This document shows, piece by piece, positions 1-9,079 of a stretch of DNA of 64,000 nt; the first letter of the stretch is position 1, and each line of letters opens with the position of its first letter. The stretch is from Bacillota bacterium (GTDB lineage Bacteria; Bacillota; UBA4882; UBA8346). The position numbers and the translations under genes are program-made. The notes under the pieces were generated by a model that saw only the letters and a program-made list of their open reading frames with translations, ran no database searches and was not told where the DNA came from. The stretch lies in assembly GCA_023426245.1 (NCBI GenBank), contig JAFABB010000033.1, positions 168,614-232,613 of the forward strand, given 5' to 3'.

Positions 1-2
1 AA

Positions 3-1595
3 CCCGGGGAATCGGAATTGACGATTCTAAATCAGCCCTCCGACGGGAAAGAGCGGCCGGACGGTAATGCCTGGATTTTGGTATCCGCCATGGAAAGTGC
101 ATCCACGCGTGTGCCTGTGCGTGACGGCAAATTTGCTCACTTGCATATTAAACCCCCCAATGCATTGATTCTGGCCGGCGCTGCTTTGGATTTTAATGTT
201 TTGGGGACGGATAATGCCTATATGCCGGTTGATCTTCCCGATCCGCCCATTTGGAGTACGAAAGGAAAGATTGGGTCCATTGATCAAAACGGAAAGTTTA
301 TTGCAGCGGGAGAAGCAACTGCGGGAAGGATTATCGTAAAGGCAGGCAGGCGGAGCGCATTTGCTCAAATCAGGGTGGTTTGGGATATTGATTTTCATTT
401 CACTATTTCCAGTTTAGCGGCTGATTCGGGTTCAACCCACCCCATGACAATTGAAGCTACTACCGGCACATTTCCGGTTATTTGCCAGAATGATCAATTT
501 ACCTGGAGCGTAACCGGGAATATCGGCACGATTGATCAAAATGGGCTTTTTACGGCGGCGTCCGGTTCGGGCTTTTCGGGAACCATTATCGCCACATATG
601 GGGGCCGAAGTTGTGAAATCCCGGTATCTGTGGGAAAACTACCGGTGGTCATTGAAGATTTCGAGGACGGCGTTACCGGCTGGGTAGCCACACGAACCAA
701 AATTGCCCCAGGCGGCCTTGAAATGAGTGAAGAAACCGCTGAACCTTATGTTATGTTCGGTAAAAAATCTTTAAAGCTTGAATACAATATGACCGACGGC
801 TTATCCGGAACCGCCGGTTGTTTTCTGAAAGCGGATCCCCTGATTCAAATCGACGGCTACCCCACAGCGATCGGAATGTGGGTCTATGGCGACGGCAAGG
901 GCCATTGGCTCCGCGGAATGTTTCAGGATGGAACGGGGACCAAATTTGATGTGGATTTTACACCGAGAAACGAGGGCGTTGATTGGATTGGCTGGAAATA
1001 TGTCGAAGCAGCCATCCCCCAGGATAAGATGTTACCACTTCATATTTACACTCCGGTGCGTTACATAGAAACCGACAATCATAAAAAATCTGCCGGGATC
1101 CTCTACATCGACAATATTCGTTTGCTATACGGCTATAAAAATGATGATCTCACTCCTCCGGTCATTGACGATATCACACCGGCAGACGGCACAATATTGA
1201 CCGGTTATACCAACATCCGGGTGGCTGTTTCCGATGGGGACACCGGAATTGATCCGGAACGGATCAAGTTTTATGTGGATGCGGTTCAGAAAGATGATTC
1301 CATTTATAATCAAAAAGCCGGCAATATCCAATGGAATACCAAAGGGCTGTCAGAGGGGAAACATCAATTCACCTTGAAGGTCCGTGATAATTTCGGCAAT
1401 CAAACCGAAGCGTCCTGGTATTATACATGGAAAACTGAAGAACTCCCGGCCATGCCGGATGATGGTCCGTCAACCGGAAATACGCAGGCTGCGGCGGCTG
1501 CGCCGGGCGCGAGTTCATCGACTGAAGAAATCCAAACAACACCCAATGAGACTTTACCGTCTGAAAAAAAGGATAATGAACCGGATTTGAATTGA
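3..1595 (+). CDS. C-terminal part of a large secreted Ig-like/carbohydrate-binding-like protein (5' end outside window)
   Basis: The reading frame is open to the left window edge, so the gene almost certainly starts upstream; the first internal start is a TTG at 18. The visible 525 residues contain two Ig-like (BIG2-style) modules, each with an IGSIDQNG/IGTIDQNG turn (about residues 45-120 and 125-205). A beta-sandwich module opening with VIEDFEDGVTGW follows (about 213-370), then another Ig-like module beginning TPPVIDDITPADG (about 378-470). The last 50 residues are a low-complexity Ala/Ser/Pro/Glu tail. This order resembles, from memory, the C-terminal half of bacterial phosphodiester glycosidase (NAGPA-like) cell-surface proteins of Bacillota; the catalytic part is not visible, so this is inference. 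It is probably extracytoplasmic. Confidence 0.6.
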   Translation, partial: PGESELTILNQPSDGKERPDGNAWILVSAMESASTRVPVRDGKFAHLHIKPPNALILAGAALDFNVLGTDNAYMPVDLPDPPIWSTKGKIGSIDQNGKFIAAGEATAGRIIVKAGRRSAFAQIRVVWDIDFHFTISSLAADSGSTHPMTIEATTGTFPVICQNDQFTWSVTGNIGTIDQNGLFTAASGSGFSGTIIATYGGRSCEIPVSVGKLPVVIEDFEDGVTGWVATRTKIAPGGLEMSEETAEPYVMFGKKSLKLEYNMTDGLSGTAGCFLKADPLIQIDGYPTAIGMWVYGDGKGHWLRGMFQDGTGTKFDVDFTPRNEGVDWIGWKYVEAAIPQDKMLPLHIYTPVRYIETDNHKKSAGILYIDNIRLLYGYKNDDLTPPVIDDITPADGTILTGYTNIRVAVSDGDTGIDPERIKFYVDAVQKDDSIYNQKAGNIQWNTKGLSEGKHQFTLKVRDNFGNQTEASWYYTWKTEELPAMPDDGPSTGNTQAAAAAPGASSSTEEIQTTPNETLPSEKKDNEPDLN

Positions 1596-1741
1596 TTTTT
1601 CGGTGGGTTTGCAACCGGTATCATAAAAAATTGAGGCATCTAAAAAGCAATTTGAAATCAATATATGGCTTCCGTGTTTCCCAAAACCCCAAAAAACAGG
1701 CGAGAAGAAGACTCGATGTTGCCTGGAAATCCGCCGATTGA

Positions 1742-1870
1742 ATTTGCCACAGAGACACGGAGGCACAGAGGAAGAACTTCATGGCAAAATTAGTATTCTA
1801 GAAAATACTTCGAAGCCTAAAAGATCGCTTCTTCCGCCAAGGCGTCGGCACTATAAGTGACGCAGACGCA
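1742..1870. repeat. Dispersed intergenic repeat block (cacagag words), left copy
   Basis: The block contains the words TGCCACAGAGACACGG and CTTCGAAGCCTAAA. The block at 11030-11340 contains related words on the opposite strand (TTTAGGCTTCGAAG, CTCTGTGGCAAAA). The two blocks therefore look like diverged, inverted copies of one non-coding repeat, placed on either side of the gspE-gspM cluster. Confidence 0.5.
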
Positions 1871-2017
1871 GAGAAAAAAATTGTGGTTATATATAACCTT
1901 TCCAAGGGAGGATTACCGCCCGGATCGGCGAGGGTGACGTGACGGTTCCGTTGCCAAGCGCTGAAATTGATGCCAACCAGCGCTATCATAAAGAATTATT
2001 TGGGTGACCGGATCGAT

Positions 2018-2373
2018 CCTTTGAATCACAGAAAGAATCATTTTTACCGCGGAAAGAATCCTTTAAGGGGCGGAAAGCATCCTTTGAATGAGTCAAGCGA
2101 TCCTTTCCGTCACAGAAAAGATCATTTTTACGACGGAAAGGATTCTTTCAACGAGAGAAAGGATCATTTTTGTCACAGAAACAATCCTTTTTGGAGGGAA
2201 AGGGACCGATCGGAGGGAGAAAAGCCTCTTTTTTGGAGCCCGATCGACCTTTTGAACGATCGAAAGGACTTTTTATGGGAAGAATTGATCGATTCGGTTA
2301 GGGAAAGGATCCTTTTTGTGACCCGATCGGTCCTCCGGGCGACAAAATCGATCCTTTCCGTGACTCAAAGGAT
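2018..2373. repeat. Tandem array of 17 degenerate 21-bp units with palindromic junctions
   Basis: Seventeen consecutive units can be laid out by eye; sixteen are 21 nt and one (2270-2289) is 20 nt. A typical unit begins CCTTT or CATTTTT and ends AAAGGAT or AAAGAAT. Unit junctions therefore approach the palindrome AAAGGATCCTTT, which is intact at 2304-2315. Because 21 is divisible by three, a frame across the array stays open as heptapeptide-like repeats. The single-base shift at 2270-2289 is not compensated, which argues for a DNA repeat rather than a selected protein. Twenty-one base pairs is two helical turns, so the boxes lie on one face of the helix. Confidence 0.85.
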
Positions 2374-2534
2374 GGGTTGAACGGGAAAATGGATTTTTTA
2401 CGAAAAGAAAAAATCAATTCCGTAAATAATAAATTTTTTTGAAAAAATTATTTCGATATCGGATAAAATAAATATTTTGAATGCCTACCACGCATAGTTA
2501 ACTATACCGCAGGCCTAACTAAAAGAACTTAAAC

Positions 2535-2650
2535 GGGATTAACATGATTTTATGGATTTACAGGATTTTTTTAAAACCCCATGAATTATCTATCTTCTAG
2601 CAGCCCAATTTTACCAGGTTCTAATCCTGTAAATCCTGTCTCCGTTAACC
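2535..2650. repeat. Inverted pair of TTAAC...GGATTTACAGGATT intergenic repeats
   Basis: The left arm (2535-2569) reads GGGATTAACATGATTTTATG followed by GATTTACAGGATTTT. The right arm (2621-2650) carries AATCCTGTAAATCCTGTC followed by CCGTTAACC, so the arms are imperfect reverse complements about 50 bp apart. This word is familiar from intergenic repeats of many environmental bacteria. It could fold as a long hairpin on either strand. No gene is associated with it. Confidence 0.6.
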
Positions 2651-2902
2651 TTTTTTGAGACCTATTTTTCACCCGAAATTCAATTCAACATCCATCGATT
2701 AAAATTGAAAATCCTTTCGAGATATATGCTTATGGGATTAATGAAATAACTCATGCGGGATTATTTCCAAGCCTCCAAGGTAAAAAAATAGTTTTCGAAC
2801 AAATCTCCAAACGAGAAGGGGTTTCATTGACAATTTTTAGCAGGAGTTTTTATATATTCAACGAAATTATAAAAATTGAAAACATTTAATTTGGAGTATT
2901 TT

Positions 2903-4591
2903 ATGGAATTGTTGGGACAAGTCCTGATAAAGCAGGGATGTATTTCCGAGGACCAGTTGGCGGAAGGATTGGAGAAACAAGGGGAATTCGCTTTGCCCCT
3001 TGGTAAAACATTACTCAAGATTGGAACCATCCAAGGGGAACAACTGGCTAAAGCCCTAAGCATTCAACTCCAAATCCCTTACGGTAATCCGATGGAGTTT
3101 GGCATTGACCCCGAAACCATCGGGATCCTCACTTCCCGTCAGGCTGAGAAGTATCAGGTTATTCCGGTAAAACTTGAGGGAAACCGGGTTACTTTAGCAA
3201 CTTCCGAACCGTTGGATTTGGTTGCTTTGGATCAATTGCGGGAAATCCTTCCTTATAAAATAAAACTGATGGTGGCTTCGATTGATCGGATCAAAGAGGC
3301 GCTGGAAAAATATTATGGTTCTTCTCTGGACTCGGTGGCCGCGGTATTGGAGGATTTAAACGAATCCGAGCTTAGCCAGTATCAAAACTCCTCCGGAACC
3401 ATCGAGACCAGTTCCATTGTTCCGGAAAATATGGCCAACGAGGCCCCCATTATCCGACTGGTCAATACCATCATTACCGGCGCTGTGAAAGCGGGGGCCA
3501 GCGACATTCATTTGGAACCTTTTGAAGATGAAATCAAAGTCCGTTACCGGATTGACGGTGTTTTGCAGGAGGCGATTCCGCCACCTAAAAATCTGTTTTT
3601 GGCGGTCATTTCCAGGATTAAATTAATGGCCGGAATGGATATTACCGAACGGCGGATTCCCCAGGACGGCAGGATCCGGGTTCGGATCAATAACCGCGAT
3701 TTGGACTTACGGGTGGCGGTGGCGCCTACCCTGTATGGGGAATCGGCGGTCTTAAGAATTTTGAACCGGGAAAGCATCATGCTGGGGCTCAATCAGTTAG
3801 GATTATCCAACCGCAATGTGGCTTTGTTCTCTAATCTGATCCGTAAACCCCATGGGATGATTTTGGTTACCGGGCCGACCGGCAGTGGTAAAACTACCAC
3901 TCTATATGCGGCATTGCAATTGCTGAATGAATCAACCCGGAAGATCATTACCATCGAAGATCCCATTGAATATCAACTCAAAGGGATTAACCAGATGCAG
4001 GTCAATGCCAAGTTGGATTTTACATTTGCCCAAGGACTGAGAACCATTGTGCGTCTTGATCCGGATGTGATTTTGGTTGGAGAAATCCGTGACCGTGAAA
4101 CTGCAGAGGTTGCCATCCAATCGGCCCTAACCGGCCATTTGGTATTTGCCACCCTTCATACAAACGATGCCTCCTCCGCTTTTACCCGTCTGGTTGATAT
4201 GGGGGTTGAGGAGTTTTTGGTAGCTTCGACGGTTTGCGGAGTGTTGGCCCAAAGGCTGGTACGGAAAATCTGCCCGAAATGCAGCGTACCCTATGAACCG
4301 ATCCCGCAGGAGCTTGAGATGTTAGGCAACGATGATAACGGGATTCGATTCATTAAAGGAAAAGGTTGTGACTATTGCAATTCCATCGGTTACCGCGGAC
4401 AAATCGGCCTTTTTGAAATGCTGGTCGGTAATGAGGAAATTGAACGGCTGGTGATGGAGCGTTCGAATTCCGGCAGGATTAGAGAAGCCGCCACCAGACT
4501 GGGAATGGCGACCCTGCGGGATGACGGGATTGTCAAAGTGAAAGAGGGGACAACCACTCTCAGCGAAGTTTTACGGGTAACCCGGGAATAA
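2903..4591 (+). CDS. gspE: Type II secretion ATPase GspE
   Basis: Cytoplasmic hexameric ATPase that powers pseudopilus assembly. The start is taken at ATG 2903, preceded by GGAG at the usual distance; a TTG at 2876 lacks a site. It gives 562 residues, normal for the family. The N-terminal MshEN-type domain (about 1-150) is followed by the AAA-like motor: Walker A GPTGSGKTTT near residue 324, Walker B/Asp box LDPDVILVGEIRD near 384, and a zinc-binding tetracysteine C457xxC460...C489xxC492 typical of GspE/PilB. It heads a run of overlapping gsp genes, and the pseudopilin-type partners downstream argue for T2SS rather than type IV pili. The family assignment is firm; the T2SS versus T4P distinction rests on context. 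Confidence 0.93.
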   Translation: MELLGQVLIKQGCISEDQLAEGLEKQGEFALPLGKTLLKIGTIQGEQLAKALSIQLQIPYGNPMEFGIDPETIGILTSRQAEKYQVIPVKLEGNRVTLATSEPLDLVALDQLREILPYKIKLMVASIDRIKEALEKYYGSSLDSVAAVLEDLNESELSQYQNSSGTIETSSIVPENMANEAPIIRLVNTIITGAVKAGASDIHLEPFEDEIKVRYRIDGVLQEAIPPPKNLFLAVISRIKLMAGMDITERRIPQDGRIRVRINNRDLDLRVAVAPTLYGESAVLRILNRESIMLGLNQLGLSNRNVALFSNLIRKPHGMILVTGPTGSGKTTTLYAALQLLNESTRKIITIEDPIEYQLKGINQMQVNAKLDFTFAQGLRTIVRLDPDVILVGEIRDRETAEVAIQSALTGHLVFATLHTNDASSAFTRLVDMGVEEFLVASTVCGVLAQRLVRKICPKCSVPYEPIPQELEMLGNDDNGIRFIKGKGCDYCNSIGYRGQIGLFEMLVGNEEIERLVMERSNSGRIREAATRLGMATLRDDGIVKVKEGTTTLSEVLRVTRE

Positions 4592-4631
4592 TTGAGGCGT
4601 TTTTTTATGATTTTACTTTGAGGTGTGAATT

Positions 4632-5840
4632 ATGCAATTTAATTATAAGGTGGCCGACTCTACGGGGAAAATTGAATTTGGCCGGGAAGAAGCAGAATCC
4701 AAGGAGCTCTTGATTTCCCATCTGAAAGCCCAGGGTAAATTTTTGCTGGAAATCAAGGAAGCGCCGGAGATATTCTCCCTCCAAAAACAACGGATGAGGT
4801 TTTCCAGACAGGAACGGCTGACCTTTACCCAGCAATTGGCGGGTTTGTTGGAGGCTGGGATCCCTTTGGAACGGGCCTTGGGAATATTAAGTAAATTAAA
4901 ATTCAGTCCCAATATCGGGAATACCGTGGTCCAATTGCGCCGCTCCCTACAGGAAGGTCTTTCTTTTACAATGGCTTTGGAGCGTTTTCCCGATTTTTTT
5001 CCCGAATTTTATGTTAATATGGTAAGGGCCGGAGAAGCAGGCGGAATTTTGCCGGAGGTCTTAAAGCGGTTAGCCAAATACCTGGAGGAAGAGATTAGCC
5101 TCCGGCGTTTCATCGTTAGCAGTCTGTTTTACCCGATGATCTTGGCGGTTTCGAGTTTGGCGGCGATTTTGTTTTATGTTGCCGTGGTGATTCCCAAATT
5201 TCAATCGGTCTTTCAAGGGATGGACACGGATTTGCCCGCGGTGACCAAGGCCGTCATGATTTTTGGGGAATGTCTGGATAATTACTGGTGGCTGGCTTTG
5301 CTCATTATCGGCGCTGCGGTTGTATGGTGGCTGAAGGAAGCGAACACCCCCGGGGGCAAGCTGAGGATCGATACCGTCAAATTGAAGATTCCTTGGATTG
5401 GTCCGATTTTGGAAAAGATTGCCATCACCAAAATGGCCTTCTCCTTGAGTTTGCTTTACAGCAGTGGGGTATCTCTTTTAAATGGCCTGGCGATTTCCGG
5501 CAAAATCATGGGAAACGCCTGTTTAAACCAGGCCCTTAAAAAGGTCGAAGAAGAGGTCAAACAGGGGAACACCTTGGCCAAGGGCATGGCGGCCCAGGGA
5601 GTGTTCCCGGTGTTAGCCGTGGAAATGATCGGTGTCGGGGAAGAAAGCGGCAATCTCGGGACCATGCTGGAGCAAGTCGCCACAAGCTATGATAACGACG
5701 TGAAACATTCTTTGAGCATTTTCATGTCATTATTTGAACCCTTATTAATCTTTTTAATGGTCGGAGTCATCGGTATTTTGGCGGTAGCCATTTTGCTGCC
5801 GGTGATCAATATGAATTCCCAAATGGATGGAATGGGTTAA
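4632..5840 (+). CDS. gspF: Type II secretion inner-membrane platform protein GspF
   Basis: Polytopic inner-membrane platform that couples GspE to pseudopilus growth. The 402 residues match the family length. Two repeated T2SSF domains are visible (about residues 65-190 and 265-390), each ending in membrane segments. The first domain carries the family hallmark FTQQLAGLLEAGIPLERAL and the repeat has SLSLLYSSGVSLLNGL. A central hydrophobic segment lies near 170-195 and a C-terminal one (LLIFLMVGVIGILAVAILLP) ends the protein. Start ATG 4632 has GAGGTG upstream. The gene follows gspE by 40 bp and precedes the major pseudopilin. Confidence 0.94.
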   Translation: MQFNYKVADSTGKIEFGREEAESKELLISHLKAQGKFLLEIKEAPEIFSLQKQRMRFSRQERLTFTQQLAGLLEAGIPLERALGILSKLKFSPNIGNTVVQLRRSLQEGLSFTMALERFPDFFPEFYVNMVRAGEAGGILPEVLKRLAKYLEEEISLRRFIVSSLFYPMILAVSSLAAILFYVAVVIPKFQSVFQGMDTDLPAVTKAVMIFGECLDNYWWLALLIIGAAVVWWLKEANTPGGKLRIDTVKLKIPWIGPILEKIAITKMAFSLSLLYSSGVSLLNGLAISGKIMGNACLNQALKKVEEEVKQGNTLAKGMAAQGVFPVLAVEMIGVGEESGNLGTMLEQVATSYDNDVKHSLSIFMSLFEPLLIFLMVGVIGILAVAILLPVINMNSQMDGMG

Positions 5841-5880
5841 GAAGTTCACGTAAATGAGAGAATCAAAGGAGTGAAGGTTG

Positions 5881-6321
5881 ATGTTGCAAAAAAATTGTAA
5901 GAATGAAGACGGCTATACGTTAATTGAAATCCTGGCGGTTTTGACATTACTGGCTTTTATCATCACGATGGTGGCCCCCAATATTATCAACAGCCTGCAA
6001 AGCGGTCAGGTGAAGGCGGCTAAATCCCAGGTCAGTTCTACCGAAAATGTTTTAAACTCCTATTACTTGGATAATTCCGCTTACCCAACAACGGAGCAAG
6101 GGTTGAAAGCGTTGATTGAAAAACCCAATGCCTCTCCGATACCGGAAAATTGGAACGGACCGTATTTACAGAAGAATAAAATGCCCGCCGATCCTTGGGG
6201 CCACGAATTGCATTATAAATCACCGGGTGAACATAACCAGGATACCTATGATTTGTTCAGTTACGGCAAGGACAATGCTGAGGGCGGAACCGGAGCCAAT
6301 GCCGATATTGGAAACTGGTAA
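5881..6321 (+). CDS. gspG: Major pseudopilin GspG
   Basis: Major subunit of the T2SS pseudopilus. A short basic leader ends at the prepilin-peptidase site G^YTLIEI, with the conserved Glu at +5, followed by a hydrophobic helix. The soluble part carries the GspG hallmarks: YPTTEQGLKALIEKP, the WNGPYL turn, DPWGHELHYKSPGEH and a C-terminal SYGKDNAEGG that in the family contributes to the calcium site. About 146 residues, a typical size. AAAGGAG lies 9 nt before ATG 5881; TTG 5878 is the alternative. It is followed by gspH with a 23-bp overlap. Confidence 0.96.
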   Translation: MLQKNCKNEDGYTLIEILAVLTLLAFIITMVAPNIINSLQSGQVKAAKSQVSSTENVLNSYYLDNSAYPTTEQGLKALIEKPNASPIPENWNGPYLQKNKMPADPWGHELHYKSPGEHNQDTYDLFSYGKDNAEGGTGANADIGNW

Positions 6322-6859
6322 AGGGACTGCAGGCTTTACCCTGCTGGAAGTGGCGGCGGTCATTGCGTTAATCGGCGTAATATCCCTACTCGCCCTGCCA
6401 AGAATCACTCTCTCCCTGGAACAGGTGGAAGTCGGTTCCGTGGGGCGGCTTATCCAATCCGACATCCGTCAAATGCGAAACGAATCGGTAATGGATCCCG
6501 CCACGGAGAAAGTTGTGTCTTTCACTAAAAACGGGTATTCGTTCACTATCGGGGATCACTGTATAATCCGCAACTTTCGCTATGAATTTGCATTGGAGCT
6601 ACCCCAAAAGACGGAGGATGAAGCGCCTCCTCCCGATACCATCCGGGATGCCGGGCAAAATGAAACGGAAGCCTCGGAAACGATTGACGATGATGATGGT
6701 GATGGCATCGAAGTTCCTCCGGAATCGTCCTATGAAATTCATTTTATCGGTGGAGAATTAGAAAATGAAGTCCAATTCCATTGGCAAACCAGGAATTTTG
6801 AAGGCTCCTTTCTTTGCAAGGCTGATGGAGCTGTGGAATGGAAATATCAGCGGCAATAG
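6299..6859 (+). CDS. gspH: Minor pseudopilin, GspH-like
   Basis: Begins at ATG 6299 inside the end of gspG. The short leader is MPILETGKGTAG, with the cleavage motif G^FTLLEV followed by a hydrophobic helix (AAVIALIGVISLLAL). The frame extends further upstream, but only this start places the leader correctly. The rest (186 residues in all) is poorly conserved and includes an acidic run (DDDDGDG) near residue 130. Position after gspG and the helix make it the GspH-type minor pseudopilin, which in model systems joins the pseudopilus tip. The exact orthology to H is from gene order. Confidence 0.82.
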   Translation: MPILETGKGTAGFTLLEVAAVIALIGVISLLALPRITLSLEQVEVGSVGRLIQSDIRQMRNESVMDPATEKVVSFTKNGYSFTIGDHCIIRNFRYEFALELPQKTEDEAPPPDTIRDAGQNETEASETIDDDDGDGIEVPPESSYEIHFIGGELENEVQFHWQTRNFEGSFLCKADGAVEWKYQRQ

Positions 6860-7229
6860 CATACCACAAAATCAATGTGAATCCAGCGGCGGATTTACCC
6901 TGCTGGAAGTGTTAATTGCCATTACCATTACCGGGCTGGTGATTGCCGTATTATCCAACGCCTTGATCCAAAACACTCAAAATCAACATTTGTTGCAAGA
7001 GAGGCAAATAGCCCTTGTTCTCGGCCGCAGCAAACTTTCGGAAATCATTTATAACAGCGAATCGGGTTCTTTCGGCGTCTTTGACGATCCTTATAAAAAG
7101 TTCCACTGGTATGCTTCATCCGAAAATTTACCGGACGGTTATGCCAAGATTACTTTATCGGTAGAATGGAGGGATGTCCGTGCTTTTCCCCACCAAACCG
7201 TCCTTATCGGCTACAGTCTTCCGCAATGA
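6825..7229 (+). CDS. gspI: Minor pseudopilin, GspI-like
   Basis: Starts at ATG 6825, overlapping the end of gspH by 35 bp, with a weak AAGG upstream. The prepilin site is SGG^FTLLEVLIAITITGL in the first 40 residues. The remaining part has RQIALVLGRSKLSEI, which resembles the GspI core where RQAxxxAxxxLxE-type helices occur. It is 134 residues long, as expected for GspI. It forms the tip complex with GspJ and GspK in known systems; here those two follow directly. Orthology is inferred from motif plus order. Confidence 0.85.
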   Translation: MELWNGNISGNSIPQNQCESSGGFTLLEVLIAITITGLVIAVLSNALIQNTQNQHLLQERQIALVLGRSKLSEIIYNSESGSFGVFDDPYKKFHWYASSENLPDGYAKITLSVEWRDVRAFPHQTVLIGYSLPQ

Positions 7230-7785
7230 TCTAGGTATGACATTGGTGGAAGTATTGGCTTCTCTGAGCTTGCTAATGATTTTGCTTGGGGTTTTGTCGC
7301 AATTTTTATATACGGATGTCCGGTTATGGGGTAAAAATAACAAAGCCTTCGAACGCGGTTATCAATTGCGGGTACTCTCGCAAACTTTTCATAACGACCT
7401 GGTTTCATTGGTCAGCGGTCCTTTTCTCGCCGAACCGGCCGTCCAGGGAGATGATTACCAATTTGCTTTTTGGGCTCGAAACCCTGATGGTTTGGTCCAG
7501 ATTCAATACCGTTACGATCCATCCGCCCAAAAAGTTTTTCGTTCGGCGGGATTTTGGGGAAGCAAACCCCAGGAAAAGTTGGTCTTTGATCGGGTGGAAG
7601 ATTGGAAATTCGAATATTACCGGCCCAAAACGAAAAACTGGGATCTTTATTGGAAGCCGGATCAAAATAAAACGGATCTACCCTCTTTAATCCGGGTGAC
7701 CGTAAAGATTCATAACAATCATGCTGAAATGTTGGTTGTGCCGATCCCGGTTTGGCACAATGAAAGTGATGATAATGGAACATAA
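7174..7785 (+). CDS. gspJ: Minor pseudopilin, GspJ-like
   Basis: Contains the type III leader motif NDLG^MTLVEVLASLSLLMILL, then a helix and a beta-rich domain ending near KIHNNHAEMLVVPIPVW. GGAGGG abuts the ATG at 7174, so GTG 7180 (spacing about 7) may be the true start; the two differ by two residues. About 203 residues, matching GspJ. The gene overlaps gspI by 56 bp and gspK by 26 bp, indicating translational coupling through the minor pseudopilin set. Confidence 0.86.
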   Translation: MSVLFPTKPSLSATVFRNDLGMTLVEVLASLSLLMILLGVLSQFLYTDVRLWGKNNKAFERGYQLRVLSQTFHNDLVSLVSGPFLAEPAVQGDDYQFAFWARNPDGLVQIQYRYDPSAQKVFRSAGFWGSKPQEKLVFDRVEDWKFEYYRPKTKNWDLYWKPDQNKTDLPSLIRVTVKIHNNHAEMLVVPIPVWHNESDDNGT

Positions 7786-9079
7786 CGAGCGGGGTTCGAC
7801 TTTAATCATTGTGGTTTGGTTTATCGCCATCACCGGCATCATTGCCACCTTTTTATTTTATAGCAGCCAGGCGCAATGGGCGGCAGTGGTCCACTTTGAG
7901 AAGCAACAGCGTTATACCCAGATTGCCCAGGCTGTCCTGCATGAATACTTGGGATTTCTGGTGAAAGACGACAAGGAATTCAATTCACCCCAAGACGAAT
8001 GGTACGCTGGTGGCCGGGTTGATTTAAGTCCGGATGGGTATAAGGTAACCCTGATCATTGAAGACGAGGGAAGTAAACCCAATATCAATACTCTGAGTGA
8101 AGCCGCTTTGGGACAGTTGCTTCAGATTGTTGCCACGAATACCGCCAATCCATCCGGTTCGCCTTCTCTAACGGTAAGCCCGACACCGACCGAAGCGTCT
8201 CTAAGCGGGTCACCGGATGCCAAACCCGAGATTTCGTTAGATCCGATATTGGATTGGCGGGACCGGAATAGCGAACCCCGTCCGGCAGGCGCGGAAAACA
8301 CTTATTACCAAGGTCTCAGTCCATCCTATAAACCCAGGGACGGTTGCTTTTCTTCCCGGGAGGAAATCAAACTCGTTAAAAACGGAGACCAGCTCTATGA
8401 ACTTTTGGCGCCGGAGGTTACGGTTTTTGGGAAAGTCAATCCCAATATCATTTCCGGGGAAACCTTTTGTGACATATTACATTCGGCGGGGGATTTTTTT
8501 TCCGACGGCGATCTGGATACGCTCCAAGAGCAGTTCGAAGATTACCGGTCAACCCGAGGACGTTTTGCAGAAGTCGATAATGTCGGGGATTTAGGAAAAA
8601 TTACAACCATTACATTGGATAAATTCAAAGGATTGTTGCAAATCGGCGGTACCTGTAACGTGAACATGGCGACCAAAACCAGCCTGTCAGTGATTTTGAA
8701 AGACGCCGGGTATGGCGACGCCGAGGTTAACAATATTTTAAACCGCCGCAAAACGCAGCCTTTTGAAAGCGTCGCCGATACTCATGGACTACTGGGCTAC
8801 AACCCCAGGATGACCACGAAAGAGAAAAAGAAACCCGATGATTTTTTTACGACAATTTCGACGATTATCCGCTATCAAATCTGGGTCCGTTCCGAGAAAA
8901 GCCAGGATTGTTACTACCTCGATATGGTATGGCAACGGCAAAAGGCGGGGGTGAAAAAAGAGTGGCAAGTTACTCCTTTAGCGTCCCGGGAATTGTGGAA
9001 CAAGGCAGCCCCGGAAATTCCCCAACTGGAGGAACAAACTGAGGATGAACAAAATAAAGAACCGAGTCCAAGTCCCTAA
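7760..9079 (+). CDS. gspK: Minor pseudopilin GspK
   Basis: Tip pseudopilin, the largest of the set. The N-terminus MEHNERG-STLIIVVWFIAITGII is a class III-like leader with a hydrophobic helix, lacking the Glu at +5 as GspK does in known systems. A long insertion follows, including a Ser/Pro/Thr-rich stretch (about residues 135-160). Two helix-hairpin-helix-like (SAM-like) regions are visible, the second at NMATKTSLSVILKDAG...NILNRRKTQPFES. Start uncertain among ATGs 7760, 7769 and 7775; none has a strong ribosome site. It overlaps gspJ and gspL. The C-terminal tail is Glu/Pro-rich. Confidence 0.87.
   Translation: MKVMIMEHNERGSTLIIVVWFIAITGIIATFLFYSSQAQWAAVVHFEKQQRYTQIAQAVLHEYLGFLVKDDKEFNSPQDEWYAGGRVDLSPDGYKVTLIIEDEGSKPNINTLSEAALGQLLQIVATNTANPSGSPSLTVSPTPTEASLSGSPDAKPEISLDPILDWRDRNSEPRPAGAENTYYQGLSPSYKPRDGCFSSREEIKLVKNGDQLYELLAPEVTVFGKVNPNIISGETFCDILHSAGDFFSDGDLDTLQEQFEDYRSTRGRFAEVDNVGDLGKITTITLDKFKGLLQIGGTCNVNMATKTSLSVILKDAGYGDAEVNNILNRRKTQPFESVADTHGLLGYNPRMTTKEKKKPDDFFTTISTIIRYQIWVRSEKSQDCYYLDMVWQRQKAGVKKEWQVTPLASRELWNKAAPEIPQLEEQTEDEQNKEPSPSP

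Larger units (their letters stand above)
1596..2902. other. Long non-coding, repeat-rich intergenic region
   Basis: No convincing gene is seen in these 1.3 kb. Frames that stay open here are explained by the tandem 21-bp array (2018-2373). The stretch also holds a cacagag-type repeat block (1742-1870) and an inverted pair of AATCCTGTAAATCCTGT-type repeats (2535-2650). The last 200 bases before gspE are AT-rich and probably contain its promoter, but no clear -35/-10 pair was identified. Confidence 0.6.

Noticed and set aside
2018..2373. CRISPR array
   Set aside because: No constant repeats with unique spacers; units are contiguous and degenerate.
1967..2380. 137-codon frame across the 21-bp array
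   Set aside because: Open only because the period is a multiple of three; no good ribosome site, and a one-base slip inside the array is not compensated.
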